From Clostridia bacterium (GTDB lineage: Bacteria > Bacillota > Clostridia > Acetivibrionales > DSM-2933): DNA of 64,000 bases. Shown here piece by piece: positions 8,867 through 16,936 of the stretch. Location of the stretch: contig JAOAEJ010000046.1 of NCBI GenBank assembly GCA_026416815.1, positions 1 through 64,000 on the forward strand, in the 5' to 3' direction. Made by a program: the position numbers and the translations under genes. The notes under the pieces are model-generated. The model worked only from the letters and a program-made list of their open reading frames with translations. It was not told the DNA's origin and did no database searches. How positions within the stretch are numbered: the first letter of the stretch is position 1; every line of letters begins with the position of its first letter.

Positions 8867-8965
8867 AGATAGTTTACTGTAAAAGTGATTTTGTCCAGGT
8901 AGTCAAATTGCACTTGTCATACTCATTGCCTACCTGAAAATCACTAAGTTTACAGTAAACTATCT
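8867..8965. repeat. Complete MITE-like repeat family 1 element
   Basis: A 99-bp nearly palindromic element. The left end AGATAGTTTACTGTAAA, then AGTGATTTT; the right end is the complement (AAAATCACTAAGTTTACAGT, then AAACTATCT). Inner arms CCAGGTAG/CTACCTG extend the stem. It has no coding capacity and sits between cca and the permease. Other copies or single tips are at 2881, 3013, 10576, 32451, 33010, 36865, 53085 and 58522. Confidence 0.8.
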
Positions 8966-9064
8966 TTAATAGCATAATTATAACTCCTCAGCTAAAAATG
9001 GAAAATAAAATTATTAAAATTTACCCTCAAAAGTCAATCCACAACTAGCCCCAGCCCACAACAT

Positions 9065-10423
9065 TTACCGTACAACCCTCAGAAGCTTCAGAGAGATATA
9101 ACAAATAATTAAAAGTATAATAATAGAAATCCCTGTCACAAAACTGGCCACCTGTCCCGGATACAACGGTGATGTAGCAAGTATACCTAAAATTAAAACA
9201 ATTGCCAGCAAGGTAACTGACGGATATCCCCATACCTTGTATTTTAATTTCTCTGGACACTCCCTTAAAACTTTTTTCCTATAGAATAAATGTGTTACCG
9301 ATATTGTAAGCCAGTTAAACATTGCAAGAAAGCCACTGGCTCCAATTAAAATAATGAAAATACTTTCCGACATAAAATAAGAAAGGACTGCCGTAAGCAT
9401 AAGCACTATACTACTCACTCCTAGGGCATAAATCGGCACACCATTTTTATTTTTAAACTGAAAAAGCGCTGGAGCCTGCTTCCCACGGCTAAGTGAGTCC
9501 AACATCCTTGAAGCGCTGTACATAGCGGAGTTGAGCCCTGACACCGAAGCAGACAGAGCAATAATATTTAAAAGTGTTCCTGCAAATGGGATTCCTACAC
9601 CCTGTAAAATATCTACAAAAGGGCTGGTAGCTCCCGAAACGGTATTCCACGGTCTCATAACAATAATAAAGAAAATTGATAAAAGATATAGTACAGTAAT
9701 TGATAGACATATGATGTATATAGCAGGCGGCAAATCTTTCTCAGGCTCATTTGTATCGGCAACAGCTAGTCCGATAATTCCAGTTCCTGTATAAGAAAAA
9801 AGCATTAAAATCATCGCCTGTAAAAGTCCATTCATACCGTTAGGCATAAAAGCACCCAAAGATGAGAACGGTGTATAATTTATGCCTGTACTAATAGGTA
9901 AAACCCTTAATACTGCAAGTATTCCAAATAGCACAAATATTACAAGGGCAGCAACCTTTGCAAATGCAAGCCACATCTCTATTTTACTTAGACCCCTAAC
10001 ATCATTGAAATTAATTGCAGTCATAGCAACTGAATATATAAGGCAAAACACCCAAAGAGGAATACCGGGGAACCAAAACCGGGTAAATATTGCTGCCGCT
10101 GTTACTTCTCCAGCCATTCCGAGAAGACCACTGCACCAGAACATCCAACCGTTAACAAATCCAACACCTCTACCAAATACCTCTGAAGCATGGACTCTAA
10201 AAGAACCGGGAGCAGGATTTACTATTGACATCTCCGCAATAAACATAACCTCCAGAAACATTATAAAAGCCCCCAGAGCATAGCCCAATATTGCCGCAGG
10301 CCCTGCCAAAGATATAATTGTACCGCTGGCTAGAAAAATTCCTGAGCCTATAATGTTTCCCAAAGCCATCACAACTAAATGCTTACGGTCAAAACCCTTT
10401 TTAATAGTAGATGAGTGCGACAA
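9065..10423 (-). CDS. APC-superfamily amino acid permease
   Basis: 452 aa from a TTG at 10423, preferred because GGAGGAGA lies eight bases upstream and the first residues SHSSTIKKGFDRKHL match the usual short cytoplasmic head; the longer ATG form at 10459 reads through the ribosome binding site. Twelve hydrophobic helices are evident. The first contains GNIIGSGIFLASGTI, the discontinuous TM1 substrate-binding signature of amino acid permeases, and EMSIVNPAPGSFRVHASEVFG is the typical TM2-3 region. It imports or exchanges an amino acid across the cytoplasmic membrane using the proton gradient; the substrate is not readable. Neighbours give no clue. Confidence 0.88.
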   Translation of the reverse strand: MSHSSTIKKGFDRKHLVVMALGNIIGSGIFLASGTIISLAGPAAILGYALGAFIMFLEVMFIAEMSIVNPAPGSFRVHASEVFGRGVGFVNGWMFWCSGLLGMAGEVTAAAIFTRFWFPGIPLWVFCLIYSVAMTAINFNDVRGLSKIEMWLAFAKVAALVIFVLFGILAVLRVLPISTGINYTPFSSLGAFMPNGMNGLLQAMILMLFSYTGTGIIGLAVADTNEPEKDLPPAIYIICLSITVLYLLSIFFIIVMRPWNTVSGATSPFVDILQGVGIPFAGTLLNIIALSASVSGLNSAMYSASRMLDSLSRGKQAPALFQFKNKNGVPIYALGVSSIVLMLTAVLSYFMSESIFIILIGASGFLAMFNWLTISVTHLFYRKKVLRECPEKLKYKVWGYPSVTLLAIVLILGILATSPLYPGQVASFVTGISIIILLIICYISLKLLRVVR

Positions 10424-10575
10424 GAATAACTTCTCCTCCTCAATATATGCCAAAAACAATTTATCTAATTAGTAACGACACTTATTATCCCCATTTTGTA
10501 TCTTATAATTTCACATACCCGTTTTATTATTCTCCTAGTACAAGGATATAATAAATTTAGGAGTAAAAAACCAGG

Positions 10576-10598
10576 GATAGTTTAAAATAAACCATCTT
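10576..10598. repeat. Solo palindromic tip of repeat family 1
   Basis: GATAGTTTAAAATAAACCAT followed by CTT, immediately before the ribosome binding site of the gene at 10615. Confidence 0.45.
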
Positions 10599-10614
10599 AA
10601 AGGGAGGAATTTAC

Positions 10615-11220
10615 ATGACAGATTCTGTTAGTTACTTATCGGGTATCAGGAGTCCTTACTTAGGGCTATTTGTTGCGGCCGCCGCAAGTATAATAATTAT
10701 ACTGTTAATACTTATTCTTGAATATTTCTACTTCGCTATACCAAGGTCAAGACAGCAAAAAAACATTCCTCCACCTCTTTGCAACAATGAAATCAGTACT
10801 AACTTATCCATGCTTCAGAACTATTATGGTGAGGTATTACGGGAATTTCAAGCTTCTTGGAGGGCTTGTATAGTCGTAGCTATAATAGGTTTTATAATGA
10901 TTCTGATAGGAATAGGGCTCCTCTACAGTCAAAAACTCCAAACCATTGGGATAATCTCAGGAGTAGCAGGTGTGATAGCTGAAGCTTTTACCATTCTGTT
11001 TTTCAGGCATAATCAATCTATACAGGAGCACATAGAAGAGGACCATAAAAAATTGGTAAGCACACAGTATCTGAATATAGCTATAAGCCTTGCAAATGAA
11101 CTCAAACCCGAGCTTAAGGAAAAAGAAATTTCTAATATAATTGATAAGCTGCTATGCCTATCAAGCGGTTTACACGGCTGCCCACCCACACAGGAAGCGG
11201 ACAAACATAAAACTGAATAA
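10615..11220 (+). CDS. Three-TM protein with a TRADD-N-associated-like two-TM domain
   Basis: 201 aa; GGGAGG precedes the ATG. TM1 lies at about residues 16-42. The central part, LQNYYGEVLREFQASW, leads into two close helices (about 81-101 and 105-125, FIMILIGIGLLY and IISGVAGVIAEAFTILFF). This combination of an amphipathic 'YY..L..A..SF' lead and a TM hairpin resembles the two-TM domain found with TRADD-N domains in bacterial counter-invader proteins. A polar helix and a C-terminal region with one CGCPP-like turn (GLHGCPPTQ) follow. No effector enzyme is fused. The gene is single and ends at a bidirectional terminator. The family link is my recognition from pattern only. Confidence 0.55.
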   Translation: MTDSVSYLSGIRSPYLGLFVAAAASIIIILLILILEYFYFAIPRSRQQKNIPPPLCNNEISTNLSMLQNYYGEVLREFQASWRACIVVAIIGFIMILIGIGLLYSQKLQTIGIISGVAGVIAEAFTILFFRHNQSIQEHIEEDHKKLVSTQYLNIAISLANELKPELKEKEISNIIDKLLCLSSGLHGCPPTQEADKHKTE

Positions 11221-11252
11221 TATGTAAGAATATTAACACCTTTCTTTATAAT

Positions 11253-11287
11253 AAAAAAAGAGAATTATTTATAAACTCTCTTTTTAA
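11253..11287. terminator. Bidirectional terminator
   Basis: AAAAAGAGA and TCTCTTTTT arms between convergent genes at 10615 and 11311. Confidence 0.75.
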
Positions 11288-11310
11288 AACAACCTTCGAT
11301 TCGCTATAAT

Positions 11311-12384
11311 CTAATCTATAGTAACCTTACCGTATTCGGGAACAATCTGTACCCATGTTTGTCCAGGGTTTAAAACTACGGCATTACCATTTTTGTCAAT
11401 ATACTTAGTTTGGGAAGCTCTAGATTCCTTGGACCATGTTATTTCGACCGCCTTACCATTTGTAATAAACCATCCTCTACCCTTCCCCAAATTAATTAAC
11501 TGTTGTCTGCCCTTATCATCACCGAGTATTGTACCACTCTTCACAAGCTGAATAATAATATTCTTTGCCTCAAGCTGCTTGCCGCTCACTCTTTCTATCT
11601 GAGGTTGTCCCTTCCTAAACCTCAAATACGAATTTTTTACTCCGTCATAAGTAAAACCCGCCTTATAGCTAGCTGAATAGGCTAATGATATCTTAGAGGC
11701 ACTTTTCCCGCTGCTTAGCTCCATATCAGACTTATTATAGGTAAATACATGCTTTTTATCTGTATTAGCCCTATATTTTACCCTTTTGGCGTAACTGAGG
11801 ACCTTTTCCATTGAAGTATATGAGTCTTGCCAGTTATACCTATCCCTGGTCAAATCCCAGAAAATCTCCCCACCATTAGCCACACCGTTAATATTATTAA
11901 TTTTCAACTTTGAAATATCACGTTTAGCCATTGGACTCCATCCAAAGTGGACATATATCGCATCATGCTCCATTGAATAGTCCAAGAAGTAGTGCCGCGA
12001 ACTTCTTACAGGCCCTACAAGTTTAGGGTCTGTACCCCAAAATACCGGCATAAGCCTGGTTTCACCGCCCTCAGCCACCATTTCATATATTACCTGGGCG
12101 TTATTTAATCCCCCTTGTGGAAGGCTTTTTGTACCTTCATTGTCAATCATTACTGCAACAGGTCTTATACCTTCCTCAGGAAATATAAAGTTAGCAGGTG
12201 CCGGGGTTACCAAAGGTTTTACCACATCCGCAGTAGCCTTTGGCTGTATAACATCTGACTTTCCATTCACTGTGGAATCCTTAGCTGTAGAAGCATCTAA
12301 AGTATTTGTCTTATCTCCCCCATTGCAAGCCACCATAGAAATACTAAGAACAAAAGCCATCAACAGCAAACCTCTCTTAAACAT
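11311..12384 (-). CDS. DUF3048 lipoprotein (YerB-like)
   Basis: 357 aa; AAAGGAGGG precedes the ATG. A lipoprotein signal peptide (LLLMAFVLSISMVAC, lipid on Cys20) is followed by a Thr/Lys-rich linker. The DUF3048 N-terminal domain starts near residue 75 (RPVAVMIDNEGTKSLPQGGL...YEMVAEGGETRLM...VGPVRSSRHYFLDY), with the C-terminal domain to the end (WVQIVPEYGKVTI). This is the arrangement of B. subtilis YerB, a membrane-anchored extracytoplasmic protein of unknown function. Monocistronic. Confidence 0.88.
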   Translation of the reverse strand: MFKRGLLLMAFVLSISMVACNGGDKTNTLDASTAKDSTVNGKSDVIQPKATADVVKPLVTPAPANFIFPEEGIRPVAVMIDNEGTKSLPQGGLNNAQVIYEMVAEGGETRLMPVFWGTDPKLVGPVRSSRHYFLDYSMEHDAIYVHFGWSPMAKRDISKLKINNINGVANGGEIFWDLTRDRYNWQDSYTSMEKVLSYAKRVKYRANTDKKHVFTYNKSDMELSSGKSASKISLAYSASYKAGFTYDGVKNSYLRFRKGQPQIERVSGKQLEAKNIIIQLVKSGTILGDDKGRQQLINLGKGRGWFITNGKAVEITWSKESRASQTKYIDKNGNAVVLNPGQTWVQIVPEYGKVTID

Positions 12385-12589
12385 CCGAACCCTCCTTTAA
12401 AAAGAAAATGTCTTATACAATAGTAATTCTATACCAAATATTTAAAACCCTCTTTTCTCAAGATTAATTACTATGTTCATATGGACCAAATCCAAATTTG
12501 CGTATATAATATAAAATAAACATATTATATTGAAAATTTATAAAACATTTTCTTTTTACACTATTAGAAATTTTATGGTGGGGATGCTA

Positions 12590-13288
12590 ATGAACACTTC
12601 AAAAATGAAGCTAGGAACAAAATTAGACCTTGAATTGATTAACGGTAAAGGAGATAAAATAGGCCAGACCTATGTCAGTCAACTAATCGAAGTAATCGAT
12701 AATAGCACCATATCAATTGCTGCACCTATTCACGAATCCAGGCTTATGCTTATCCCTGTCGGTTCTAAAGTTAGGGTAGTATTTCTACATGACAGATATG
12801 GCCTTTTAGCCTTTATTGGTTCTATAATCAGTAAAGAAAAAAAAGATGCTCTAATTGTATTAAATACTTTAGTAGAAAGTGAATTTGAAAAAATCCAAAG
12901 GCGAAATTTCTTTAGATTGGACTGCATACTGGATGCCTTTTACTACTTCCCCGACGACCCTAATAACACAACACAGGATCAACTTAACCCGGAGTACAAA
13001 AGTGCTATAACCAAGAATCTTAGCGGAAGCGGTGCAAGCATAATAATTGAGCAGGAGATTCCCAAGGGCAGCTCTATCGACCTAAGGATACAATTAAACA
13101 ATGAAAATACTATTGCTGTCTTATGTAAAGTAGTCAGGTGTACAGAAATTGCTGCTTCAAAAGGTAAAAAGTATGACTTGGGCTTGCACTTTAAAGGAAT
13201 CACTCAAAGAGATCAAGATATACTTATAAAATATATATATGATCAGCAAAGACTCTTACTTAGGAAAAGTGTGGTAAGTAAAGAATAG
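12590..13288 (+). CDS. PilZ-domain c-di-GMP receptor (YcgR/YpfB-like)
   Basis: 232 aa. The start at 12590 is chosen because GGTGGGG ends six bases before; earlier in-frame ATGs lack a site. An N-terminal YcgR-type beta domain (residues 5-95) precedes a PilZ domain with the c-di-GMP-binding RxxxR motif (QRRNFFR, 103-109) and NLSGSG (143-148), matching the (D/N)xSxxG motif. Such proteins bind c-di-GMP and act as flagellar brakes or motility/exopolysaccharide regulators. No flagellar genes are nearby. The window also contains a diguanylate cyclase and a c-di-GMP riboswitch, so it belongs to the same signalling theme. Confidence 0.88.
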   Translation: MNTSKMKLGTKLDLELINGKGDKIGQTYVSQLIEVIDNSTISIAAPIHESRLMLIPVGSKVRVVFLHDRYGLLAFIGSIISKEKKDALIVLNTLVESEFEKIQRRNFFRLDCILDAFYYFPDDPNNTTQDQLNPEYKSAITKNLSGSGASIIIEQEIPKGSSIDLRIQLNNENTIAVLCKVVRCTEIAASKGKKYDLGLHFKGITQRDQDILIKYIYDQQRLLLRKSVVSKE

Positions 13289-13330
13289 TTCAATCTGCAC
13301 ATTTGCAGAATTATATCATGAATATTTTGG

Positions 13331-13375
13331 CTTATATCCATAGTGGGAAGCTTTTATACTCACTATGGATATAAG
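13331..13375. other. Perfect 15-bp inverted repeat
   Basis: CTTATATCCATAGTG (13331-13345) and CACTATGGATATAAG (13361-13375) are perfect complements with a 15-nt loop and no T-run. They sit between convergent genes (PilZ and PHP). It could be a transcript-end hairpin or a small mobile-repeat tip. Confidence 0.6.
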
Positions 13376-13491
13376 AAGAACTCTAATCAACTATAGCTAA
13401 TATAAAATATGATATTAATAAATAATTTCAGCACTATCTACTACATGCACATCCAACTTCTTATACAGATATTGGGTAGTAAACTTCTGAA

Positions 13492-14205
13492 TTAGCCTGT
13501 CCTTAAAACATTTAACAGCCCCTTGACACTTCGTTCTTCCACCTCTATAAAGCTACTTCTCTCCAAAATATCTTCCAGCATATGAGCGTCGGAGGATTTT
13601 AAAAGACTAAACCTGTGTAGATGAGCGTTTTGTTCCTTATACCTTTCACCGTCACAAGCTCTTGATATCTCAAGGTATCTAGCTTTCAAGTTATCGGGTA
13701 TAATTCCCAAATTAGAAATTATACTATAGGAGTCTCTGTCTATATGTGCCGGTAAAACTACCCCGTCCAAGCCTTCTACCGTATCAAACACCTCATCGAT
13801 CCCCAAATCCGCCGCAGTTATCAGAAGCCGCTTTGATTGTCCTACTATATTATCTTCCTCATCCATTATTAACTGCTGACCGAATACATCTTCCCTGTTT
13901 TCCAGGGCTGGAAGAGCCTTATATACTATATCCTGCATTTTTAGAGCAGTCTGAACATCAGGAAAAAGGCATACAAGGTGAACCTCTTCCCTTGTCTCAA
14001 CCTCCATTCCCGGTATAAATACAATATTTCTTTGATTTGCGCAGTCTGAGATTGCCTGAAGATTCTCAGCCGAATTATGATCGGTAACAGCTATAATATC
14101 AAGACCTTTTATAAATGCCATATTAACAATATTATTCGGCGTCATTTCATTATCTGCACATGGTGAAAGCGCTGAATGAATGTGCAAATCTATAGCAACT
14201 CTCAT
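13492..14205 (-). CDS. PHP-domain metal-dependent phosphoesterase, last gene of the sensory hydrogenase operon
   Basis: 237 aa; GGAGGGG precedes the ATG. PHP motifs are in order: DLHIHSALSPCADN (residues 6-19), TDHNSAEN, PGMEVETREEVHLVCLF, PAHIDRD and SSDAHML, giving the His/Asp/Glu ligands of a trinuclear metal site. The shared fold includes polymerase-PHP and histidinol phosphatases; the in vivo substrate is unknown, possibly a nucleotide. It lies 34 bases downstream of the DRTGG gene on the same strand. PHP genes are commonly found at this position in clostridial and thermotogal [FeFe]-hydrogenase regulatory clusters, which supports a role with them. Confidence 0.85.
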   Translation of the reverse strand: MRVAIDLHIHSALSPCADNEMTPNNIVNMAFIKGLDIIAVTDHNSAENLQAISDCANQRNIVFIPGMEVETREEVHLVCLFPDVQTALKMQDIVYKALPALENREDVFGQQLIMDEEDNIVGQSKRLLITAADLGIDEVFDTVEGLDGVVLPAHIDRDSYSIISNLGIIPDNLKARYLEISRACDGERYKEQNAHLHRFSLLKSSDAHMLEDILERSSFIEVEERSVKGLLNVLRTG

Positions 14206-14239
14206 TTGACCCCTCCAAAGCCCCGGTTGTTAAGTTAAA

Positions 14240-14572
14240 TCATATACCTGCCTTACAAGCTCTGCAGCATATTTCATAAGCACTCAATTTTGTACTGATA
14301 ATTACGATACCTTCCTGTACAGCTTTTTTAATTGTTGCCTCCTCTACACTAATACTCTCAGGTATAATAACACATGAAGCCTCTGTAAGTAATGCAACCG
14401 CAGCAACATTGAGATGGGTATGGACTGTAATCCAAGCGTTACCCTTGTTTACATGAGACATAACCCAGCTAAGGAGATCACATGCATACATCCCCGTTAC
14501 ATCGGTTTCCAATCCAACCTCTCCAGTTAATACTCTTCCATCAATAATATCAGACAATTCTTTGACTTTCAT
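14240..14572 (-). CDS. DRTGG-domain protein
   Basis: 110 aa; GGGGGTGGAAGG precedes the ATG. The whole protein is a single DRTGG-like domain: VKELSDIIDGRVLTGEVGLE, then ...VTGMYACDLLSWVM, ...VTLLTEASCVIIPE-type strands. It is paralogous to the first gene of this operon (16436-16789), sharing the order 'EII/D..L.G...D..ACDL.S.VM'. DRTGG domains accompany CBS domains and phosphotransacetylase-type proteins, and probably bind a nucleotide or small ligand. Its place in an operon with an RsbW-like ATPase and hydrogenase-like sensor suggests signal integration (inference). Confidence 0.8.
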   Translation of the reverse strand: MKVKELSDIIDGRVLTGEVGLETDVTGMYACDLLSWVMSHVNKGNAWITVHTHLNVAAVALLTEASCVIIPESISVEEATIKKAVQEGIVIISTKLSAYEICCRACKAGI

Positions 14573-14601
14573 CCTTCCACCCCCTAAAGGTATTTCTTCT
14601 T

Positions 14602-15918
14602 TTATCCAATACCCTTATCCAACACAGGCGGCATTTTTGCTTCTAACTCCATCATTTGAACCGCCAGCTGCCTAACCTTTTCTCTCAACTTAAATATACA
14701 ATCGGTCTCGTTTGCATTACCTCTTACGATATCTTCCGCAAGAGCCCTGCAGCTTGGAGCTCCGCAAGCTCCACAATCGAGTCCGGGTAGTTCCTTATTT
14801 ATAAGTTCGAGGGTCTCCAACTTTTTCATCGCCTTAGCAAGATCAATATCCAGCTTCATGACAGGCTTGCATTCAACATTACCCGTCAAGGCAAAATCCC
14901 CGCTATACTCTTTTTCATCTTCATGAACATCGCTGCCCTTAGCCTTAGCAGCATCCAGGTGTTTTTTCAACCTTGTCTTTGCCACATACACATTTTCTAC
15001 CGTCAGAGGCCCTCCCAGACATCCTCCGACGCAGGATAAAGCCTCAATAAACTCTACATCTTCAAGCCTGTCATTTTCCACTTCTTCCAAAATAGTTATC
15101 ACATTATGAATTCCATCCACTGCAAGAAACTTCTCAGTCTCAAGAGCAAGGCTTTCTCCTCCGGAATTCGCCCATCGTATACCTTCAAAACCGGCCTGTT
15201 CAAGATCCTCTATATTTCTTACCTTACCAAGGCTGCTTAATATCTTTAAATAGACGTCCTTAATGGAAATTACTCCATCTACAAAAGATGACCCATTTTC
15301 ATAACGAGCTTTTACACTGGTTACTTTAGCAGCACAGGGTGTTATGAAAAACACCCCTATGTCTTCCGGAGCTATATTTTTCGATTCTGCAATCTCCATT
15401 TTAGCAACCTTAGCTGCGACTTCCATAGGTGATTCCAGTTTCACTATATTCTCTATAAGACTGGGGTAACGTACCTGTATAAGCTTTACTACTGCGGGAC
15501 ATGCGGAAGAAATAAGAGGTTTTTTTACATCGCTTTTTTTCATTAACTTTCTTGTAGCACTGCTTACTATCTCAGCAGCCTTTGCCACTTCATATACTTC
15601 ATCAAATCCTATGATTTTGAGGGCGGTCAGGATATGGTTTCTGGAATAAACCGCTTTAAACTGTCCGTATAATGAGGGTGCCGGAATAACGACCTTATAT
15701 TTGAAAGTATTTACTATGTCAAAGGGGTCGGATATGGCCTTTTTAGCATGATAAGGACACACCCTAATGCATTCTCCACAATCTATGCACCTTTCATTAA
15801 TAATCCTTGCCTTACTCTTCCTAACTCTTATCGCCTCAGTAGGACATCGCTTTATACAGTTTGTGCAACCTCTACATTTTTCTTCGTCCAGATTAACTGA
15901 ATGAAAATATGTCCCCAT
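14602..15918 (-). CDS. [FeFe]-hydrogenase-like sensor protein (group D / HfsB-HydS type)
   Basis: 438 aa. Two ferredoxin [4Fe-4S] motifs open the protein (CRGCTNCIKRCP, CIDCGECIRVCP). The H-cluster domain follows with four candidate cluster cysteines: SSACPAV (Cys ~141), TPCAAK (~196) and SCVGGCLGG (~297, ~301). A C-terminal Fe4-type cluster is CGACGAPSC with a fourth Cys at about 408. Relative to catalytic enzymes (TSCCP, MPCxxKKxE), the proton-transfer Cys is Ala and the L2 Met is Thr. That pattern is known for sensory group D proteins and argues against H2 turnover. The protein probably reports H2 or redox state to the co-encoded RsbW-like ATPase. The first codon may be the TTG at 15921; GGGGGAA fits either start. 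Cytoplasmic. Confidence 0.88.
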   Translation of the reverse strand: MGTYFHSVNLDEEKCRGCTNCIKRCPTEAIRVRKSKARIINERCIDCGECIRVCPYHAKKAISDPFDIVNTFKYKVVIPAPSLYGQFKAVYSRNHILTALKIIGFDEVYEVAKAAEIVSSATRKLMKKSDVKKPLISSACPAVVKLIQVRYPSLIENIVKLESPMEVAAKVAKMEIAESKNIAPEDIGVFFITPCAAKVTSVKARYENGSSFVDGVISIKDVYLKILSSLGKVRNIEDLEQAGFEGIRWANSGGESLALETEKFLAVDGIHNVITILEEVENDRLEDVEFIEALSCVGGCLGGPLTVENVYVAKTRLKKHLDAAKAKGSDVHEDEKEYSGDFALTGNVECKPVMKLDIDLAKAMKKLETLELINKELPGLDCGACGAPSCRALAEDIVRGNANETDCIFKLREKVRQLAVQMMELEAKMPPVLDKGIG

Positions 15919-16013
15919 CAAAATTCCCCCTACGAAAATAGGCTATACTGCGGCCACAAAGGTAGACTAACCTTTAAAATTTAGCTATTACACTATGGCG
16001 TATTAATAAAGCC

Positions 16014-16445
16014 TTATGCAAAGTTCACTCTAATTATAACTGTAGTACCTCTTCCTACTTCAGTATTAATTTTAAGTTCATCAGCATACCGCTTCATATT
16101 GGGCAGTCCCATACCTGCCCCAAAACCCATCTGCCTTACAGTATCCGGTGCAGTAGAAAAGCCTTCCTGCATGGCCAAATCAAGATCCGGGATACCCGGG
16201 CCTTCATCTTGTATCTTAATAATTACTTTATCCTGATCAATTTCAATATCAGCAGTGCCACCGTTAGCATGAATAACTGCGTTAATTTCAGCTTCATACA
16301 TGGCAATGGCTGATTTTTTTATAACTTGGGGAGCTATACCCAACTGACTGAGAGTCTTTTTTACACTACTTGAGGCCTCACCGGCAGATACAAAATCATT
16401 TGCCGGTATATCAAAGTGGAGCTTTAAAACATTACTCAATCCCAT
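16014..16445 (-). CDS. RsbW-like ATP-binding protein (anti-sigma/HATPase_c family)
   Basis: 143 aa; GGGAGAGG precedes the ATG, which overlaps the stop of the upstream DRTGG gene by 10 bases. GHKL/HATPase_c motifs: YEAEINAVIHANGG (N box, residues ~48-61), DEGPGIPDLDLAMQEG (G1), GFGAGMGLPNMKRYADEL (G2) and GRGTTVIIRV. There is no His phospho-acceptor domain, so it is a stand-alone kinase-like ATPase of the anti-sigma type. A C-terminal partner for the hydrogenase-like sensor next door is the natural inference, as the same pair recurs in hydrogenase operons. The sigma or anti-anti-sigma target is not in this window. Confidence 0.87.
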   Translation of the reverse strand: MGLSNVLKLHFDIPANDFVSAGEASSSVKKTLSQLGIAPQVIKKSAIAMYEAEINAVIHANGGTADIEIDQDKVIIKIQDEGPGIPDLDLAMQEGFSTAPDTVRQMGFGAGMGLPNMKRYADELKINTEVGRGTTVIIRVNFA

Positions 16446-16789
16446 ACACCTCTCCCTGTAATCCCTGCGCTGTATAGCTTACCACATGCTATAAACATCG
16501 GGTGCTTTGTAGCTATCACTGTTATACCCTTATCTTTTGCAAGGTCAAGTATATTCTGAACCGGATTTTTACCCCTTACGAACGCAATTACCTTTATATC
16601 CATCATTTCTGCGGTACGTACAACCTGAGGATTTACAAGACCTGTGAGTAAGAGTACATTCTCTTTTACATATGCCATAACATCGCTCATTAAATCTGCC
16701 CCACACGCCGAATAAATCTCCAAATCCAGATTCTCACTTCCACTTAACAGTTCAGCGTCTAATATCTCAATAATTTCTCTAACCTTCAT
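16436..16789 (-). CDS. DRTGG-domain protein, first gene of the sensory operon
   Basis: 117 aa from the ATG at 16789 (MKVREIIEIL), which has GGGGTG upstream; a longer form to 16810 has no site. It is a single DRTGG domain: LDAELLSGSENLDLEIYSAC, then GADLMSDVMAYV and ...NPVQNILDLAKDKGITVI. It overlaps the RsbW-like gene by 10 bases, so translation is probably coupled. Paralogue of 14240-14572. Together the five genes 16789 to 13492 form one minus-strand operon. Confidence 0.82.
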   Translation of the reverse strand: MKVREIIEILDAELLSGSENLDLEIYSACGADLMSDVMAYVKENVLLLTGLVNPQVVRTAEMMDIKVIAFVRGKNPVQNILDLAKDKGITVIATKHPMFIACGKLYSAGITGRGVWD

Positions 16790-16861
16790 AAGTGCACCCC
16801 TACAATTCAAATATACAATAAATTATATCATATAATTTATATGTTTAAAAAACATTTTAAT

Positions 16862-16902
16862 TATAAAAAAACTCCTTTTGTTAAACAAAAAGAGTTTTTC
16901 GC
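16862..16902 (-). terminator. Terminator of the CuAO-domain gene
   Basis: Arms AAAAACTC..TTTTGT and ACAAAA..GAGTTTTT with a T-run on the minus strand, between 16937 and the next operon. Confidence 0.8.
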
Positions 16903-16936
16903 CCTAAGATATCTATGTATTGTCTCTTTGAAATTT

